From the NCBI RefSeq assembly GCF_009496005.1, contig NZ_WIBF01000001.1, positions 806,001 through 870,000 on the forward strand: a DNA stretch of 64,000 nt, in the 5' to 3' direction. Made by a program: the position numbers and the translations under genes. The DNA is from Tritonibacter litoralis (GTDB taxonomy: Bacteria > Pseudomonadota > Alphaproteobacteria > Rhodobacterales > Rhodobacteraceae). The notes under the pieces were generated by a model. That model did not search any database. It saw only the letters and a program-made list of their open reading frames with translations, and was not told where the DNA came from. Numbering within the stretch: position 1 is the first letter of the stretch; every line of letters starts with the position of its first letter. Shown in pieces: positions 17,561 to 28,012 of the stretch.

Positions 17561-19900
17561 TTACTTTTTCTTGAACGCATCCATCAGGGCCGCCCCCAGC
17601 GCGCCGGTGTCCTGTGTCTTGCCTTTGGCACCCCCTTTGGGCGGGCGCGCCGACATCTGCCCCTTGCGCGCAGGCCCACCCGCTTTGCGCCCGCCGCGAT
17701 CAGAGCGCCCATCGCGGTCCTGTTTGGCCGAAGCTCCCCCGTCCTTGCGCATGGTCAAACCAATGCGTTTGCGCGGCACGTCAACCTCGGTCACCGTGAC
17801 CTTGACCACCTGCCCAGTTTTCACCACCTCATGCGGGTCTTTGACAAATTTGTCGGCCAATTGACTTACATGGACCAGCCCATCCTGATGGACGCCGATG
17901 TCCACAAAGGCCCCAAAGGCCGCCACATTGGTCACGGTCCCTTCCAGCACCATGCCCGGTTTCAGATCCGAGATCTCCTCGACCCCATCCGCAAAGTTTG
18001 CGGTTTTGAAGGACGGGCGCGGATCGCGGCCGGGCTTGTCCAATTCAGCCATGATATCGCGCACCGTAGGCAGGCCAAAACTGTCGTCCACAAAATCCTC
18101 AGCTCTGAGCCGGGTCAACGCAGCGCTATCCCCCATCAGATCGCGAATGTCGCGCCTACAGGCCGATACGATCTTGCGCGCCACCGCATAGGCCTCTGGG
18201 TGCACAGCAGAGGCATCCAAAGGTTCCTTGCCATCCCGGATGCGCAGGAAGCCTGCGCATTGTTCAAAGGCTTTGGGCCCCAGACGCGCCACTTTCAACA
18301 AGTCGCGCCGGGATTGAAACGCGCCGTTCATATCGCGATGCGCCACAACCGCCTCAGCCAATCCAGGCCCCAGACCGGAGACCCGTGCCAACAAGGGGGC
18401 TGAGGCCATGTTCAGATCGACTCCAACCGCGTTCACCACATCCTCAATAACCGCATCCAGTGACTTGGATAGTTTATGCTGGTCCACATCATGCTGGTAC
18501 TGGCCGACGCCGATGGATTTGGGTTCGATCTTGACCAGTTCCGCCAGCGGGTCCTGAAGGCGGCGCGCAATCGATACCGCACCGCGCAAGGACACATCCA
18601 GATCCGGAAACTCGCGCGCCGCCAGTTCCGACGCAGAATAGACCGAGGCCCCGGCCTCTGACACCACAACTTTGGTTGGCGCTTTCACCTTGGCAGGCAG
18701 GTTTTGCAAAACTTCACCCACCATCCGCTCGGTTTCCCGGCTGGCGGTGCCATTGCCGATGGCGACCAGTTCGACCCCGTGATTGGCAATCAGCTTCAAA
18801 ATCTCCACCTGCGCGCCCCGCAGGTCATTCTTGGGCTGAAACGGGTATAGGGTCGCGGTGGCCACCAGTTTCCCGGTTGCATCAACCACCGCCGCTTTGA
18901 CGCCGGTGCGTATGCCCGGGTCCAACCCAAGGGTCGGTCGCGCACCGGCTGGCGCGGCAAACAGCAGGTCCTTGAGGTTGCGCGCAAAGACATCAATCGC
19001 CTCATCCTGTGCCCGCCCACGCAGATCGCCCATCAGTTCAAGCATCAAGGACAAGGACAGTTTCACCCGCCAGGTCCAGCCCGCGACTTTGCGCAACCAC
19101 TGGTCTCCCTTGCCCTGCCCGCTCGCGCCCAGTTCGGCCGCAATCATCCCCACGGCCCGTGCAACACCCTCTTCATCCGCGGGGGCCACATCCACCGTCA
19201 ACACGCCTTCATTGGCACCGCGCAACATCGCCAGCGCCCGATGGGAGGGCGCTTTGGCCCAAGCCTCGCGATGGTCAAAATAATCCGAGAATTTCGCGCC
19301 CTTCTGCTCCTGCCCTTCCACAACCCGCGCGCTCAAAACGGCGTCTCGCTGCATGAAGTCCCGCAAACGACCAATCAGGGTTGCATTCTCGGTCAACCGC
19401 TCCGTCAGGATATCGCGCGCTCCGTTCAGGGCGTCTTTGACGGTCTCCACCTTTTCCCCCAGATATCCCGCCGCCAGCGCTTCCGGATCCGCCGCGCGAT
19501 CCGCAAGGATCGCCTCAGCCAAAGGCTCCAACCCGTTCTCGCGCGCGATCATCGCCTTGGTGCGGCGTTTGGGTTTATACGGCAGGTAAATATCTTCCAA
19601 TTGCGCCTTGGTCTCAGCCCCTGCAATGGCCTTGGCCAGATCCGGCGTCAGCTTGTCCTGGCCCTTGATCGAGTCCAAAATCGTGCTGCGCCGCGCTTCC
19701 AACTCGCGCAAGTACCCCAAACGCTCATCCAGCTTGCGCAGCTGACTGTCATCCAGCCCACCCGTCACCTCTTTGCGATACCGCGCCACAAAGGGCACGG
19801 TAGCGCCCCCATCCAACAAGGCCACGGCGGCTGTGACCTGCTTGGCGGCCGCGCCGATTTCTGTTGCGATCATCTGGGCGATACGAGGTTGGGTATCCAC
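17561..19900 (-). CDS. tex: Tex-family RNA-binding transcription accessory protein
   Basis: A 779-residue Tex/YhgF protein. It contains the N-terminal Tex helical region, a YqgF-like RNase-H fold domain ([17 protein letters not shown] near residue 325), helix-hairpin-helix modules ([24 protein letters not shown]) and a C-terminal S1 domain ([21 protein letters not shown]). After S1 there is a basic, low-complexity tail rich in K, R and G. Tex proteins bind nucleic acid and associate with transcribing RNA polymerase; the precise role is unsettled. The start is GTG at 19900 with GAGG 6 bases upstream. Confidence 0.95.
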   Translation of the reverse strand: MDTQPRIAQMIATEIGAAAKQVTAAVALLDGGATVPFVARYRKEVTGGLDDSQLRKLDERLGYLRELEARRSTILDSIKGQDKLTPDLAKAIAGAETKAQLEDIYLPYKPKRRTKAMIARENGLEPLAEAILADRAADPEALAAGYLGEKVETVKDALNGARDILTERLTENATLIGRLRDFMQRDAVLSARVVEGQEQKGAKFSDYFDHREAWAKAPSHRALAMLRGANEGVLTVDVAPADEEGVARAVGMIAAELGASGQGKGDQWLRKVAGWTWRVKLSLSLMLELMGDLRGRAQDEAIDVFARNLKDLLFAAPAGARPTLGLDPGIRTGVKAAVVDATGKLVATATLYPFQPKNDLRGAQVEILKLIANHGVELVAIGNGTASRETERMVGEVLQNLPAKVKAPTKVVVSEAGASVYSASELAAREFPDLDVSLRGAVSIARRLQDPLAELVKIEPKSIGVGQYQHDVDQHKLSKSLDAVIEDVVNAVGVDLNMASAPLLARVSGLGPGLAEAVVAHRDMNGAFQSRRDLLKVARLGPKAFEQCAGFLRIRDGKEPLDASAVHPEAYAVARKIVSACRRDIRDLMGDSAALTRLRAEDFVDDSFGLPTVRDIMAELDKPGRDPRPSFKTANFADGVEEISDLKPGMVLEGTVTNVAAFGAFVDIGVHQDGLVHVSQLADKFVKDPHEVVKTGQVVKVTVTEVDVPRKRIGLTMRKDGGASAKQDRDGRSDRGGRKAGGPARKGQMSARPPKGGAKGKTQDTGALGAALMDAFKKK

Positions 19901-20209
19901 GGTGAGCCTCTCCTCTTCTGGGGCTGTGGGCGATCAGTAGTAGCCTCAGCCGTGATCCGGGCCAAGGGAGAATATTCCACAGATCTTGACCAACCCCGAC
20001 ATCAGCGAACGCCCGCCGCGCAAGACATACGCGGACGCCCAACAACAGATGCGGGCGCATTGAGCCCGGTGCGGCAAGCGCTACCCGGGCATTAAGTCAA
20101 TCTAAATTAAGGACAGCTAACGAGGAGTAGCCCGGTCAGGGCCTCCGTCGCGTGCCTTCTCCCAAAACATGGTACGCGCACATAGAAATCGTAGCCAAGG
20201 TATGAGTTC
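19901..20209. other. Non-coding gap, 309 bases, with a REP-like palindrome
   Basis: The stretch carries the divergent start regions of tex and the binding-protein gene. Around 20063-20090 there is a palindrome with arms GCCCGG and CCGGGC around a GC-rich centre, recalling REP elements. A further GTAGCCCGG lies near 20127-20135. No gene is evident. Confidence 0.45.
20063..20090. repeat. REP-like palindromic element
   Basis: Arms of 6-7 bases (GCCCGG, CCGGGC) enclose GTGCGGCAAGCGCTAC, a layout close to enterobacterial REP hairpins. Only one full copy is in the window, so its repeat status is inferred. Confidence 0.35.
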
Positions 20210-20935
20210 ATGAAAACCAAACTGCTTCAAATCATGGCCGCCGCCGCCATCACCCTGTCTGGTGCCGTCGCCCAAGCTGAAACATATATCGCATATACCG
20301 CCAGCCTGCCGCCTTACACAATTGCCGCGGACGCGGATATGCCCGGCATTTCGCATGAGCTGCTGACGGAAATGGCAAACCGCGCCGGAGTTGAAATCGA
20401 CATCCAATACCTTCCCTGGAAGCGAGCTCAAGCCACGGTCCAAAAAACTCCCAATAGCCTCCTGTTCACCGCCAGCCGATCGGCCGCGCGCGAGGATATC
20501 TATGGCTGGGTGGTCGAGATGGTCAGCCCGCGCGAAGCATTTGTGACGACTAGTGCCCCGGTCAACTCCCTTGAAGAAGGAGCAGCACTGTCACGTATCG
20601 CAATCCTCGCCGGGACACCGCGCGAACGGCGCCTGAACGAAGCAGGTTTCACCAATTTACAGGCCTCCAAAGATACACAAACGGCTGCGCGTCTTCTCGA
20701 AGGTGGGCGGGTAGAAGCATGGTACACATTGGACCAGCGCGCTGCGTTCGTTTTCAAGTCCGAAGGCTTTGATCCCAGCCAGCTGACATTTGGCGAACCG
20801 ACCAGAGTGAACAGCAACTGGCTCGCCTCCAACAAGGAATTCCCAGCAGACGTTTCGGCGGCCCTCGCTGCCGCCTTGGACGAGATGCGTGCCGACGGCA
20901 CCTATGACGCGATCCTCGCAAAATATCTGAACTGA
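20210..20935 (+). CDS. Periplasmic substrate-binding protein, family 3 (SBP_bac_3-like)
   Basis: A 241-residue secreted protein. A signal peptide with a basic start and a hydrophobic core cleaves after AVAQA (residue 23). The mature part has the family 3 solute-binding layout, with a first lobe opening YIAYTASLPPYTI, a hinge and a second lobe. No permease or ATPase is next to it, so it is an orphan: it may serve a distant transporter or act as a free sensor-like binder. A terminator follows 25 bases after the stop. The ligand is unknown; polar amino acids are usual for the family. Confidence 0.85.
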   Translation: MKTKLLQIMAAAAITLSGAVAQAETYIAYTASLPPYTIAADADMPGISHELLTEMANRAGVEIDIQYLPWKRAQATVQKTPNSLLFTASRSAAREDIYGWVVEMVSPREAFVTTSAPVNSLEEGAALSRIAILAGTPRERRLNEAGFTNLQASKDTQTAARLLEGGRVEAWYTLDQRAAFVFKSEGFDPSQLTFGEPTRVNSNWLASNKEFPADVSAALAAALDEMRADGTYDAILAKYLN

Positions 20936-20960
20936 TCGCCCTCACCAGGCCGGACAGTTG

Positions 20961-20998
20961 AAAGCGGCGGGCCTCTGTGCTCGCCGCTTTTAGGTTTT
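20961..20998 (+). terminator. Terminator after the family 3 binding protein
   Basis: A 9-bp perfect stem (20961-20969 with 20982-20990) with a 12-base loop is followed by TAGGTTTT. Confidence 0.8.
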
Positions 20999-21216
20999 CG
21001 AGATATGCACAGCCGACAAAATCAGGATGATGAACCGCACAGGCCTGCGCGCATTCCAAGTGCGGGATTTGGGCAAACAAGTCTCTGCCTCGGGCCCAAA
21101 AGCATTGCGCAATTTGGGCAAGTCCAGCCCCAAGATCTGAATGCCCCCTTGCTCCTTGCTTCACTCGGGCCTAGAACCGCAGAGATACCGATGGACCACA
21201 GCAAAAAGGGCCAAAG

Positions 21217-22731
21217 ATGCTCGACCTGACATATGAACTCCCCAAGCCCAAGGTTATCGCGGGTGCCAAGCATGACTGGGAATTGGTCATCGGCATGGAA
21301 GTGCACGCGCAGGTGAGTTCGAACGCCAAACTTTTCTCTGGCGCATCCACCAAATTCGGAGCTGAACCGAACTCCAACGTGGCTTTTGTTGATGCGGCCA
21401 TGCCGGGCATGTTGCCGGTGATCAATGAATTCTGTGTGGAACAAACCGTGCGCACAGGTCTGGGCCTCAAGGCGGATATCAACCTCTGGTCCGCGTTTGA
21501 TCGCAAGAACTACTTCTACCCGGATCTGCCGCAGGGCTATCAGATCTCCCAGCTTTATCATCCGATTGTGGGCGAAGGCGAAGTGCTGGTGGAACTGGGG
21601 GATGGAACCGCGCGCAATGTACGCGTGGAGCGCATCCATATGGAACAGGACGCGGGCAAGTCGGTCCATGACATGGATCCGAACATGTCCTTTGTTGACC
21701 TGAACCGGACCGGCGTCTGCCTGATGGAGATCGTCTCCCGCCCTGACATTCGCGGCCCCGAAGAGGCCGCCGCCTATATCGCCAAGCTGCGCCAGATCAT
21801 GCAGTATCTGGGCACCTGCGACGGCAATATGCAAAACGGCAACCTGCGCGCAGACGTCAACGTCTCGATCTGTCTGCCAGGCCAGTATGAGAAATTCCAG
21901 GAAACCGGCGACTTCTCCCACCTCGGCACCCGCTGTGAGATCAAGAACATGAACTCCATGCGCTTTATCCAGCAAGCGATCGAGGTTGAAGCCCGCCGCC
22001 AGATCCAGATCGTGGAAGCGGGTGGCGAGATCGAGCAGGAAACGCGCCTTTATGATCCGGACAAGGGCGAAACCCGCTCCATGCGCTCCAAGGAAGAGGC
22101 GCATGACTACCGCTATTTCCCTGATCCCGACCTTCTGCCGCTGGAGATCGAACAGGCCTGGGTTGACGATATCGCCGCCAAACTGCCGGAACTGCCGGAT
22201 GATAAGAAGGCGCGTTTTATCGCGGATTTTGGTCTGACAGATTATGACGCCTCGGTTCTGACCGCCGAAGTGGAAGCGGCACAGTATTTTGAAGCTGTGG
22301 CCAAGGGACGTTCCGGCAAGCTGGCTGCCAACTGGGTGATCAATGAACTCTTTGGTCGCCTGAAAAAGGACGAAGACAAGTCCATCACCGAAAGCCCCGT
22401 CTCACCCGAACAGCTTGGCAGCATCATCGACCTGATCGCGTCCGACGCGATTTCCGGCAAGATCGCCAAAGACCTGTTTGAAATCGTCTATACCGAAGGT
22501 GGCGACCCGGCGCAGATTGTCGAAGAACGCGGCATGAAGCAGGTGACAGATACGGGCGCGATTGAAGCCGCTCTGGACGAAATCATTGCCGCCAACCCGG
22601 CACAGGTGGAAAAAGCCAAAGAGAACCCAAAGCTGGCAGGCTGGTTTGTCGGCCAGGTGATGAAGGCCACCGGCGGCAAGGCCAATCCCAAGGCCGTGAA
22701 CCAGCTGGTGGCGCAAAAACTGGGCAGCTGA
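21217..22731 (+). CDS. gatB: Asp-tRNA(Asn)/Glu-tRNA(Gln) amidotransferase subunit B
   Basis: A 504-residue GatB. It has the signature region [20 protein letters not shown], the cradle-domain [15 protein letters not shown], the conserved [19 protein letters not shown] and a C-terminal YqeY/tail domain (about residues 350-504) that binds tRNA. Together with GatA and GatC it converts misacylated Glu-tRNA(Gln) and/or Asp-tRNA(Asn) to the correct amide. GatA and GatC are not adjacent, as is common in this group. Only a weak AGGG precedes the ATG. The gene ends in a strong terminator. Confidence 0.97.
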   Translation: MLDLTYELPKPKVIAGAKHDWELVIGMEVHAQVSSNAKLFSGASTKFGAEPNSNVAFVDAAMPGMLPVINEFCVEQTVRTGLGLKADINLWSAFDRKNYFYPDLPQGYQISQLYHPIVGEGEVLVELGDGTARNVRVERIHMEQDAGKSVHDMDPNMSFVDLNRTGVCLMEIVSRPDIRGPEEAAAYIAKLRQIMQYLGTCDGNMQNGNLRADVNVSICLPGQYEKFQETGDFSHLGTRCEIKNMNSMRFIQQAIEVEARRQIQIVEAGGEIEQETRLYDPDKGETRSMRSKEEAHDYRYFPDPDLLPLEIEQAWVDDIAAKLPELPDDKKARFIADFGLTDYDASVLTAEVEAAQYFEAVAKGRSGKLAANWVINELFGRLKKDEDKSITESPVSPEQLGSIIDLIASDAISGKIAKDLFEIVYTEGGDPAQIVEERGMKQVTDTGAIEAALDEIIAANPAQVEKAKENPKLAGWFVGQVMKATGGKANPKAVNQLVAQKLGS

Positions 22732-22750
22732 CCCGAACGACATAAAAGTA

Positions 22751-22780
22751 AAAAAGGTGCCCAGCGAGGCACCTTTTTTA
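22751..22780. terminator. Bidirectional terminator between gatB and the chemoreceptor gene
   Basis: An 11-bp perfect stem (22751-22761 with 22768-22778, 6-base loop) has A-rich and T-rich flanks and can stop transcription from both convergent genes. Confidence 0.92.
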
Positions 22781-22829
22781 CTTATTCACTTATGGTTGCG
22801 CGCAACACTTGGCCTTTTTCATATGCGCG

Positions 22830-25166
22830 TTAGAAGGACGTCCATTTGTCGTCATTTGCTGCGACAGCGACAGTCTCGTCTTGGTGCTCCACGAGTGTAT
22901 CCAGCTCGGCTTCCATGCTCGATTTGGGCGCAGCTTGTTCCAGTGTGTTGCTTGCAGCTGCTGAAGGTTCGGCGGTTTTAAACTTGTCGACAAAGCTGTT
23001 CAGCTTGTTCACATCAGCGCGCAGTAGATGTGAGGCCGCGGTGCTCTCTTCGACCATGGCAGCGTTTTGCTGTGTGACTTGGTCCAGTTGGGACATACCC
23101 ACATTTATTTCCGAAAGCGCTGTGGTTTGTTCGCGTGCGGATTCTGCAATTTGTCCAACAAGCGTTGAGATGTTTTTGACCTGATCAACAATCACAGTGA
23201 GCGCCTCACCGGTGAGTGCTACCATTTTGACCCCTTTGCCAACCTGTTGCCCACTTGTTTCGATCAAGGTTTTGATCTCACGCGCCGCATCTGCGGACCG
23301 CTGGGCCAGGCCGCGCACTTCGGAGGCAACAACCGCAAATCCGCGCCCTGCTTCGCCTGCGCGTGCAGCTTCCACACCGGCATTCAGCGCAAGCAGGTTG
23401 GTTTGGAAGGCGATATCGTCGATAACACCAATGATCTGTTCGATCTGATTGGAGGATGCCTCAATCTCGGTCATCGCCCGAATTGTGTCACGCACAACCT
23501 CACCGCTTTCCTCGGCCTTGCGGCGCGCGTCTTCTACGGTAACTTCCACATTCTCCACATGTTCAGTGGCAGAGCGCACGCTTGTTGTGACTTCCTCCAG
23601 CGCCGCAACGGTCTGCTCCAAAGTCGCCGCTTGTGATTCCGTGCGCTGTGACAGGTCATCCGCCGAGCTGGCCACCTCTCGTGCGCCTTTTTCGATATTG
23701 CCTGCCGTGTCACGTACCATCACAATCACATCGTTGAGCCCAGACAAGGCGTCATTGATGCTGTATCTGAGCTTTTTGTGTTCTTCAGGGAAGTACTCGA
23801 GGACCTTGTTGCGGAAGTCGCCTTCAGACAGCTTCATCAACGCGGTGCTCAGCAGCTGCACAACCTTGGCGTTATTCTTTTGAACGTCCGCTTCGCGCGC
23901 CTGGGCATCCGCACCTTTTTTCAAGCTAATTTGCAGATCTGCGATAGTTTTCGAGATAAAGCCAATTTCATCTGTCCGATCCTGACCCACAATCTCTTGA
24001 TCGTAAACGTCCTGTCCGATGAGCTCCAATTCACGCGTCAACTGTGTGATGCGCTTGATGACCTGGCGCACCACGAACCAGACCAGAACGCAGAGCAATA
24101 CGCCGGTAACCGCCAGTTCGATAGCCCCAAACAGAGTTGCGCGATTGATGAACTTGTTCGCTTCGGCCCGATCGATTTCAAACACCAGCCCCCAACTTTG
24201 ACCGTTTGGAGATTTCACATGGTAGCTTTCGGACACAACCGTCGTGCCGCGTAAACCTGTGGTTTTGGGATTGTATACATCCTGACCAGCAAGCGCGACG
24301 TCAATCTGCTCAAGCTCGGGCAGGACCTCTAGCGCGGCATGCCCGTCGGAATGGCGTGAAGGCGAAAGCGCACGACGGGATTTGTCGACAAGATAGACCT
24401 CTCCGGTTTCGCCCAGCACCTCAGAATCGGACAGGATATGCGCCATCGCATCCATCGAGAGCTGGACCGCGACAACGCCCAGACGACGGCCATCCTGGAA
24501 AACAGGCGTTGACACGAACATCGCAGGCGCGTCAGCGCTGGGGGCATAGCTGTTGATTTCGGTCATATGAAATTCGCCAGCTTGAAGCGTATTTCCCGAT
24601 TGGAAGGCTTCTCCAAGGTCGCTGCCCGCATATTGGCCGCTCACGAAATTGAGGGCAAAGTCGTCTTCTTTGAAGACGGAGTAGACAAGGTTGCCTGCGG
24701 TATCAAACAAGAACAGATCGTAATACCCTTGTGCCCGGGTATAGGACCGCAGCCCGATGTGATGCCGTTCATGGGCAACGGACCACAGGGAGCCATCCCC
24801 GGCCTGCTCCAATTCGTCCTTTTTCCCAACGGGATGGGTGTTTTCCGAAATGTAAAGGCGGCGCAGTTCGTCATCGACCCCGGTGCCAAAGGCCCGCCAA
24901 CCGGCTGTAAAATCAATGAGTGATGATGTGACGGCATAACTGTCCGCAAGCGCGACAACCTCGTCGCGGGACTGGGTCAGCCAGTCTTCCACCGCGGCCC
25001 CTTTTTCATGGACATAGCTCGTATAGGCTGCCCTGTGGTCCGCCTCGATCGCGTCAGAGGATTGTTTCAGCTGCGTTATCCCCAAAGCCGAAACCATCAT
25101 CAATGACGGGATGGCGATTGTAAGGGGCAGCTTCCAGGCAAGCTTCCAATCCGGCACTTTAAACAC
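22830..25166 (-). CDS. Methyl-accepting chemotaxis protein with Cache-type sensor and CheR tether
   Basis: A 778-residue chemoreceptor. The first membrane helix is residues about 13-33. A large periplasmic region (about 34-345) of dCache type contains [23 protein letters not shown] and [14 protein letters not shown] second helix (about 347-368), a HAMP segment and a long coiled-coil signalling domain follow, whose hairpin tip reads [23 protein letters not shown]. The last five residues KWTSF fit the xWxxF pentapeptide that tethers CheR/CheB in some receptors. The start is GTG at 25166 with GGAGGA 7 bases before it. No che genes are nearby. The ligand is unknown. Confidence 0.95.
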   Translation of the reverse strand: MFKVPDWKLAWKLPLTIAIPSLMMVSALGITQLKQSSDAIEADHRAAYTSYVHEKGAAVEDWLTQSRDEVVALADSYAVTSSLIDFTAGWRAFGTGVDDELRRLYISENTHPVGKKDELEQAGDGSLWSVAHERHHIGLRSYTRAQGYYDLFLFDTAGNLVYSVFKEDDFALNFVSGQYAGSDLGEAFQSGNTLQAGEFHMTEINSYAPSADAPAMFVSTPVFQDGRRLGVVAVQLSMDAMAHILSDSEVLGETGEVYLVDKSRRALSPSRHSDGHAALEVLPELEQIDVALAGQDVYNPKTTGLRGTTVVSESYHVKSPNGQSWGLVFEIDRAEANKFINRATLFGAIELAVTGVLLCVLVWFVVRQVIKRITQLTRELELIGQDVYDQEIVGQDRTDEIGFISKTIADLQISLKKGADAQAREADVQKNNAKVVQLLSTALMKLSEGDFRNKVLEYFPEEHKKLRYSINDALSGLNDVIVMVRDTAGNIEKGAREVASSADDLSQRTESQAATLEQTVAALEEVTTSVRSATEHVENVEVTVEDARRKAEESGEVVRDTIRAMTEIEASSNQIEQIIGVIDDIAFQTNLLALNAGVEAARAGEAGRGFAVVASEVRGLAQRSADAAREIKTLIETSGQQVGKGVKMVALTGEALTVIVDQVKNISTLVGQIAESAREQTTALSEINVGMSQLDQVTQQNAAMVEESTAASHLLRADVNKLNSFVDKFKTAEPSAAASNTLEQAAPKSSMEAELDTLVEHQDETVAVAANDDKWTSF

Positions 25167-25404
25167 GTCACAATCCTCCAGGGAAATAACAACAACGACT
25201 CCTCCTTAGGTTGCTTTGCTTAAATTCTTGAGTATTGAGCTCGCCAGACCGTAAATATTTCAAAAATAATACACCATTCTTCTCCTGCAACCGGCTCTTT
25301 ATCGGCTCTCTGTCCGCGTCAGGTTGGGCTTCAAACCATGCACTCGGGAGTTGACGACCCCAACGCAATCGCTAAACCTCAATGGGCAAGTCCAGGAGAT
25401 TTCG

Positions 25405-25959
25405 ATGCCCGCATTTGAATACAAGGTCGTCCCCGCCCCCGCCAAAGGCACCAAGGCCAAAGGCGTGAAGACACCAGAGGCGCGGTTTGCCAATTCTGTA
25501 GAGATCACCCTGAATGAAATGGCAGCCGAGGGTTGGGAATACCTGCGAGCTGAGCTGTTGCCGTCCGAAGAACGCTCGGGCCTGACCTCATCGACCACCA
25601 ATTGGCGCAACGTTTTGATCTTCCGCCGTGCGCTTGCGGAAGAAGACGCGCAGGTGGAAGAACCGCAGGTGCAAGCCCCCATGGTTGAACCCGTCTCCGA
25701 AGGGATGGAGCCGCCAGTAGATCCAGAACCAGAACGTCTGCCAGAGCGCCCCGCGCTTCGGGCCGAACCTCTGTTGACCGTGGAAGAGGATGAGATCGCC
25801 TTTGCGGGTGATCCGTCGGCCGAGCCTTCTGTGTCGCCAGTTCCAGGGCCAGGTGCGGTCCGGATGCTCAAAGACGACGGTGTGGAAGAGGTGAGCCCGG
25901 TTGCCGGCCTCACCGCTGCGTTGCGCAATCGGGCGAACCAAAAATCAGACGACAGCTGA
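25405..25959 (+). CDS. DUF4177 domain protein with acidic, proline-rich tail
   Basis: A 184-residue protein. Residues 1-72 form a DUF4177-like small domain (FEYKVVPAPAKG ... LNEMAAEGWEYLRAELLPSE ... NVLIFRRAL). The rest is a low-complexity tail rich in E, P and V, probably disordered. ATG 25405 is chosen because AGGAGA lies 5 bases upstream; the open frame extends left without family support. The domain has no known function. It converges with bolA 12 bases away, and no terminator is visible between them. Confidence 0.8.
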   Translation: MPAFEYKVVPAPAKGTKAKGVKTPEARFANSVEITLNEMAAEGWEYLRAELLPSEERSGLTSSTTNWRNVLIFRRALAEEDAQVEEPQVQAPMVEPVSEGMEPPVDPEPERLPERPALRAEPLLTVEEDEIAFAGDPSAEPSVSPVPGPGAVRMLKDDGVEEVSPVAGLTAALRNRANQKSDDS

Positions 25960-25971
25960 CCCGGAGGCGTG

Positions 25972-26226
25972 TCAAACGCCGACGTCCAATGCCAGCGCGT
26001 GGATTTTCTGCATCACATCGCCCAGGGCTGCATGAATGGCGCGGTGCTGGGCCACCCGGGATTTCCCCGCAAAGGATGCGGACCGGATCCGCACGTTAAA
26101 GTGACTTTCGCCGCGACCGTCGTGGCCTGCATGTCCGCGATGACTGTCGCTGTCGTCGATAACCTCAATCTCAGTTGGTTCAAAGGCTGCGCGCAGCCGG
26201 GATTCGATTGTAGCTTTCATGCTCAT
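25972..26226 (-). CDS. bolA: BolA family protein
   Basis: An 84-residue BolA-like protein with the class fold: an N-terminal helix (MKATIESRLRAAFEPTEIEVID), a histidine-containing loop (SHRGHAGHDGRGESHFNV) and the signature FAGKSRVAQHRAIHAALGD. BolA proteins bind monothiol glutaredoxins through a shared 2Fe-2S cluster and influence iron handling and morphology. The H-rich loop and late His are candidate ligands. It is divergent from the J-domain gene. Confidence 0.93.
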   Translation of the reverse strand: MSMKATIESRLRAAFEPTEIEVIDDSDSHRGHAGHDGRGESHFNVRIRSASFAGKSRVAQHRAIHAALGDVMQKIHALALDVGV

Positions 26227-26333
26227 TTTCCGCTCATCTCCATATATTTTTCTTCTCCCCCCTTCTATCTCCTGACCCTTGGATTAAACTGCTGTTCCCG
26301 AGTCGAATAGATGCGTCGAGAAGGTGACACCCC

Positions 26334-26960
26334 ATGAGCAAGTCAGATCCTTTCGGTTTTGATATGTCCGTAAGCTCTGCCAAGAAGAAGAATCCGCGGG
26401 GGCGGCGTAGCACGTCTGGTGCCTCGGAGACCTCGCAGCGCAAATGTGACCATCCAGGCTGCAACAAGCCCGGCCAGTTCCGCGCGCCCAAAGCGCCGGA
26501 TGTGCTGGATGATTTCTACTGGTTCTGCCAGGAACACATTCGCGAGTACAATCAGAAATGGAACTTCTTTGAAGGCACCACAGAGGCGGAGTTGAATGCG
26601 CAGCGTTCCAAAGACAAAGTCTGGGAGCGCGAGACCAAGCCGTTGGGCGATCCAGAGGCCCGCGCCTGGGCACGTCTGGGCATCGAAGACCCCCATCAGG
26701 TGCTGGGCGGCAATGCCACCCGCAATCCGGGCCGCAGCGGTGGGTCGGTGGGTCGTCGCCTGCCCCCAACCGAGCGCAAGGCGCTGGAGATCCTGGAGGC
26801 CAAAGACGATTGGTCCAAGGCGGAGATCCGCAAAGCCTATAAGAAGCTGATCAAAGTGCTGCACCCCGACATGAACGGCGGCGACCGCAGTCAGGAAGAA
26901 CAGCTGCAAGAAGTCATGTGGGCCTGGGATCAGGTCAAAGACAGCCGATCCTTCAAATAG
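26334..26960 (+). CDS. J-domain (DnaJ-like) protein
   Basis: A 208-residue protein with a C-terminal J domain. The HPD tripeptide lies in KLIKVLHPDMNGGDR, preceded by the helix II motif WSKAEIRKAYKKL. The N-terminal half has a possible metal-binding pattern CDHPGCNKPG with a later FCQEH, suggesting a small zinc site. It lacks the G/F and cysteine-rich modules of true DnaJ, so it is a specialised Hsp70 co-chaperone. GAAGGTG lies just upstream of the ATG. It ends in a terminator and stands 1 kb ahead of cobS. Confidence 0.92.
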   Translation: MSKSDPFGFDMSVSSAKKKNPRGRRSTSGASETSQRKCDHPGCNKPGQFRAPKAPDVLDDFYWFCQEHIREYNQKWNFFEGTTEAELNAQRSKDKVWERETKPLGDPEARAWARLGIEDPHQVLGGNATRNPGRSGGSVGRRLPPTERKALEILEAKDDWSKAEIRKAYKKLIKVLHPDMNGGDRSQEEQLQEVMWAWDQVKDSRSFK

Positions 26961-26988
26961 GCGCGTTGAAGCTTCCGAAACACCTTTG

Positions 26989-27013
26989 AACTGGCCCATA
27001 TGGGCCAGTTTTT
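26989..27013 (+). terminator. Terminator of the J-domain gene
   Basis: A 22-base perfect palindrome (26989-27010) folds to a stem with a small loop and runs into five Ts, 28 bases after the stop. Confidence 0.88.
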
Positions 27014-27189
27014 GCGCAGAGAGGCAATTCCAGCGGATGTGAGCCGTTGTGAAAGCCTCCAGTCTCGAATCCTCAGAATTTTTGTTACAATGGGTTGGTA
27101 CCAGCAAGGGATCAGCGCCCGGTGGGCGCCGTTGCCGTGTGGCGTAGCGTTACAGTTGAACAGCTCCAAAAGGACTGAAGACCAAACCG

Positions 27190-27801
27190 ATGACCGATCT
27201 ATTTTACAGCCTTCACCAAATCTTTCTTTGGGCCGCCATTATCTCTGCGGTTGCGCTTGGTGCGCATCTGACTTTGAGCCTTCGACGCCCCGATCTGGGC
27301 CTGTGGCCTGCGTCAGACGGTTGGCGACACCATCTGGCCTTTGGCATTTTTCGCGTCTTCTGTGGTACAACCGTTGTGTTTGCGCTCTGCGAGATCCTCG
27401 TCCACGGGTTTGGCCACTGGGCCCGGTATCTGGTGGGTGTGCCGATCATGGTTGTGGCCTTCGGCATCACCCTGTGGGGCTATAAATTCCTGGGCCTCGA
27501 CAATACATATTGCGAGAGCGAAGGGCTGGTCACCGGCGGCATGTATGCCTATTCCCGCAACCCGCAATATGTCACATCGGTACTGGCGACCGTGGGATTG
27601 GGGATCACTGCCGGGTCCTGGATCACCATCGGCTTTGCCGCAGCACTCTTTGCGCTTTATTTTCTGTTTGTCCTGAACGAAGAGCGCTGGCTGCTCAAAG
27701 GCTATGGCCGTGCTTTTGTCGAATATATGAAATCCACCCCGCGCTTTGTTGATGAGCGCAGCCTGGCTCTGGCGACCCGCAATATCAAATCGGCCCTCTG
27801 A
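27190..27801 (+). CDS. ICMT/PEMT-type membrane methyltransferase-like protein
   Basis: A 203-residue integral membrane protein with about five helices. The C-terminal half shows the ICMT/PEMT pattern: [21 protein letters not shown] (S-adenosylmethionine contact region) and [25 protein letters not shown]. The N-terminal half adds helices not present in the shorter paralogue at 8751-9251. The substrate is unknown; phospholipid or prenyl-cysteine methylation is only inferred. AAGGA lies about 15 bases upstream of the ATG, so the start may be imprecise. Confidence 0.8.
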   Translation: MTDLFYSLHQIFLWAAIISAVALGAHLTLSLRRPDLGLWPASDGWRHHLAFGIFRVFCGTTVVFALCEILVHGFGHWARYLVGVPIMVVAFGITLWGYKFLGLDNTYCESEGLVTGGMYAYSRNPQYVTSVLATVGLGITAGSWITIGFAAALFALYFLFVLNEERWLLKGYGRAFVEYMKSTPRFVDERSLALATRNIKSAL

Positions 27802-27827
27802 TCGCCCCGACCCCTCAATTCGACCTG

Positions 27828-27857
27828 ACGCCCGGCCCGCACGCGCCGGGCGTTTTT
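27828..27857 (+). terminator. Terminator of the membrane methyltransferase gene
   Basis: A 9-bp perfect stem (27828-27836 with 27845-27853) with an 8-base loop is followed by a run of five Ts. Confidence 0.9.
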
Positions 27858-28012
27858 GCTTAGAACGCAGTCTTGGCGGGATCCAAGGGCACAGAAATCA
27901 AAAATGGATTGTACCAGCCCCTATGTCCCCCTTGCCCTTGCCTGCCAGATCGGGCACCAATCGGCGGGAACAAAACCGCCCAGCGGGTGGCACGAGGACA
28001 AGGACGACGGGA

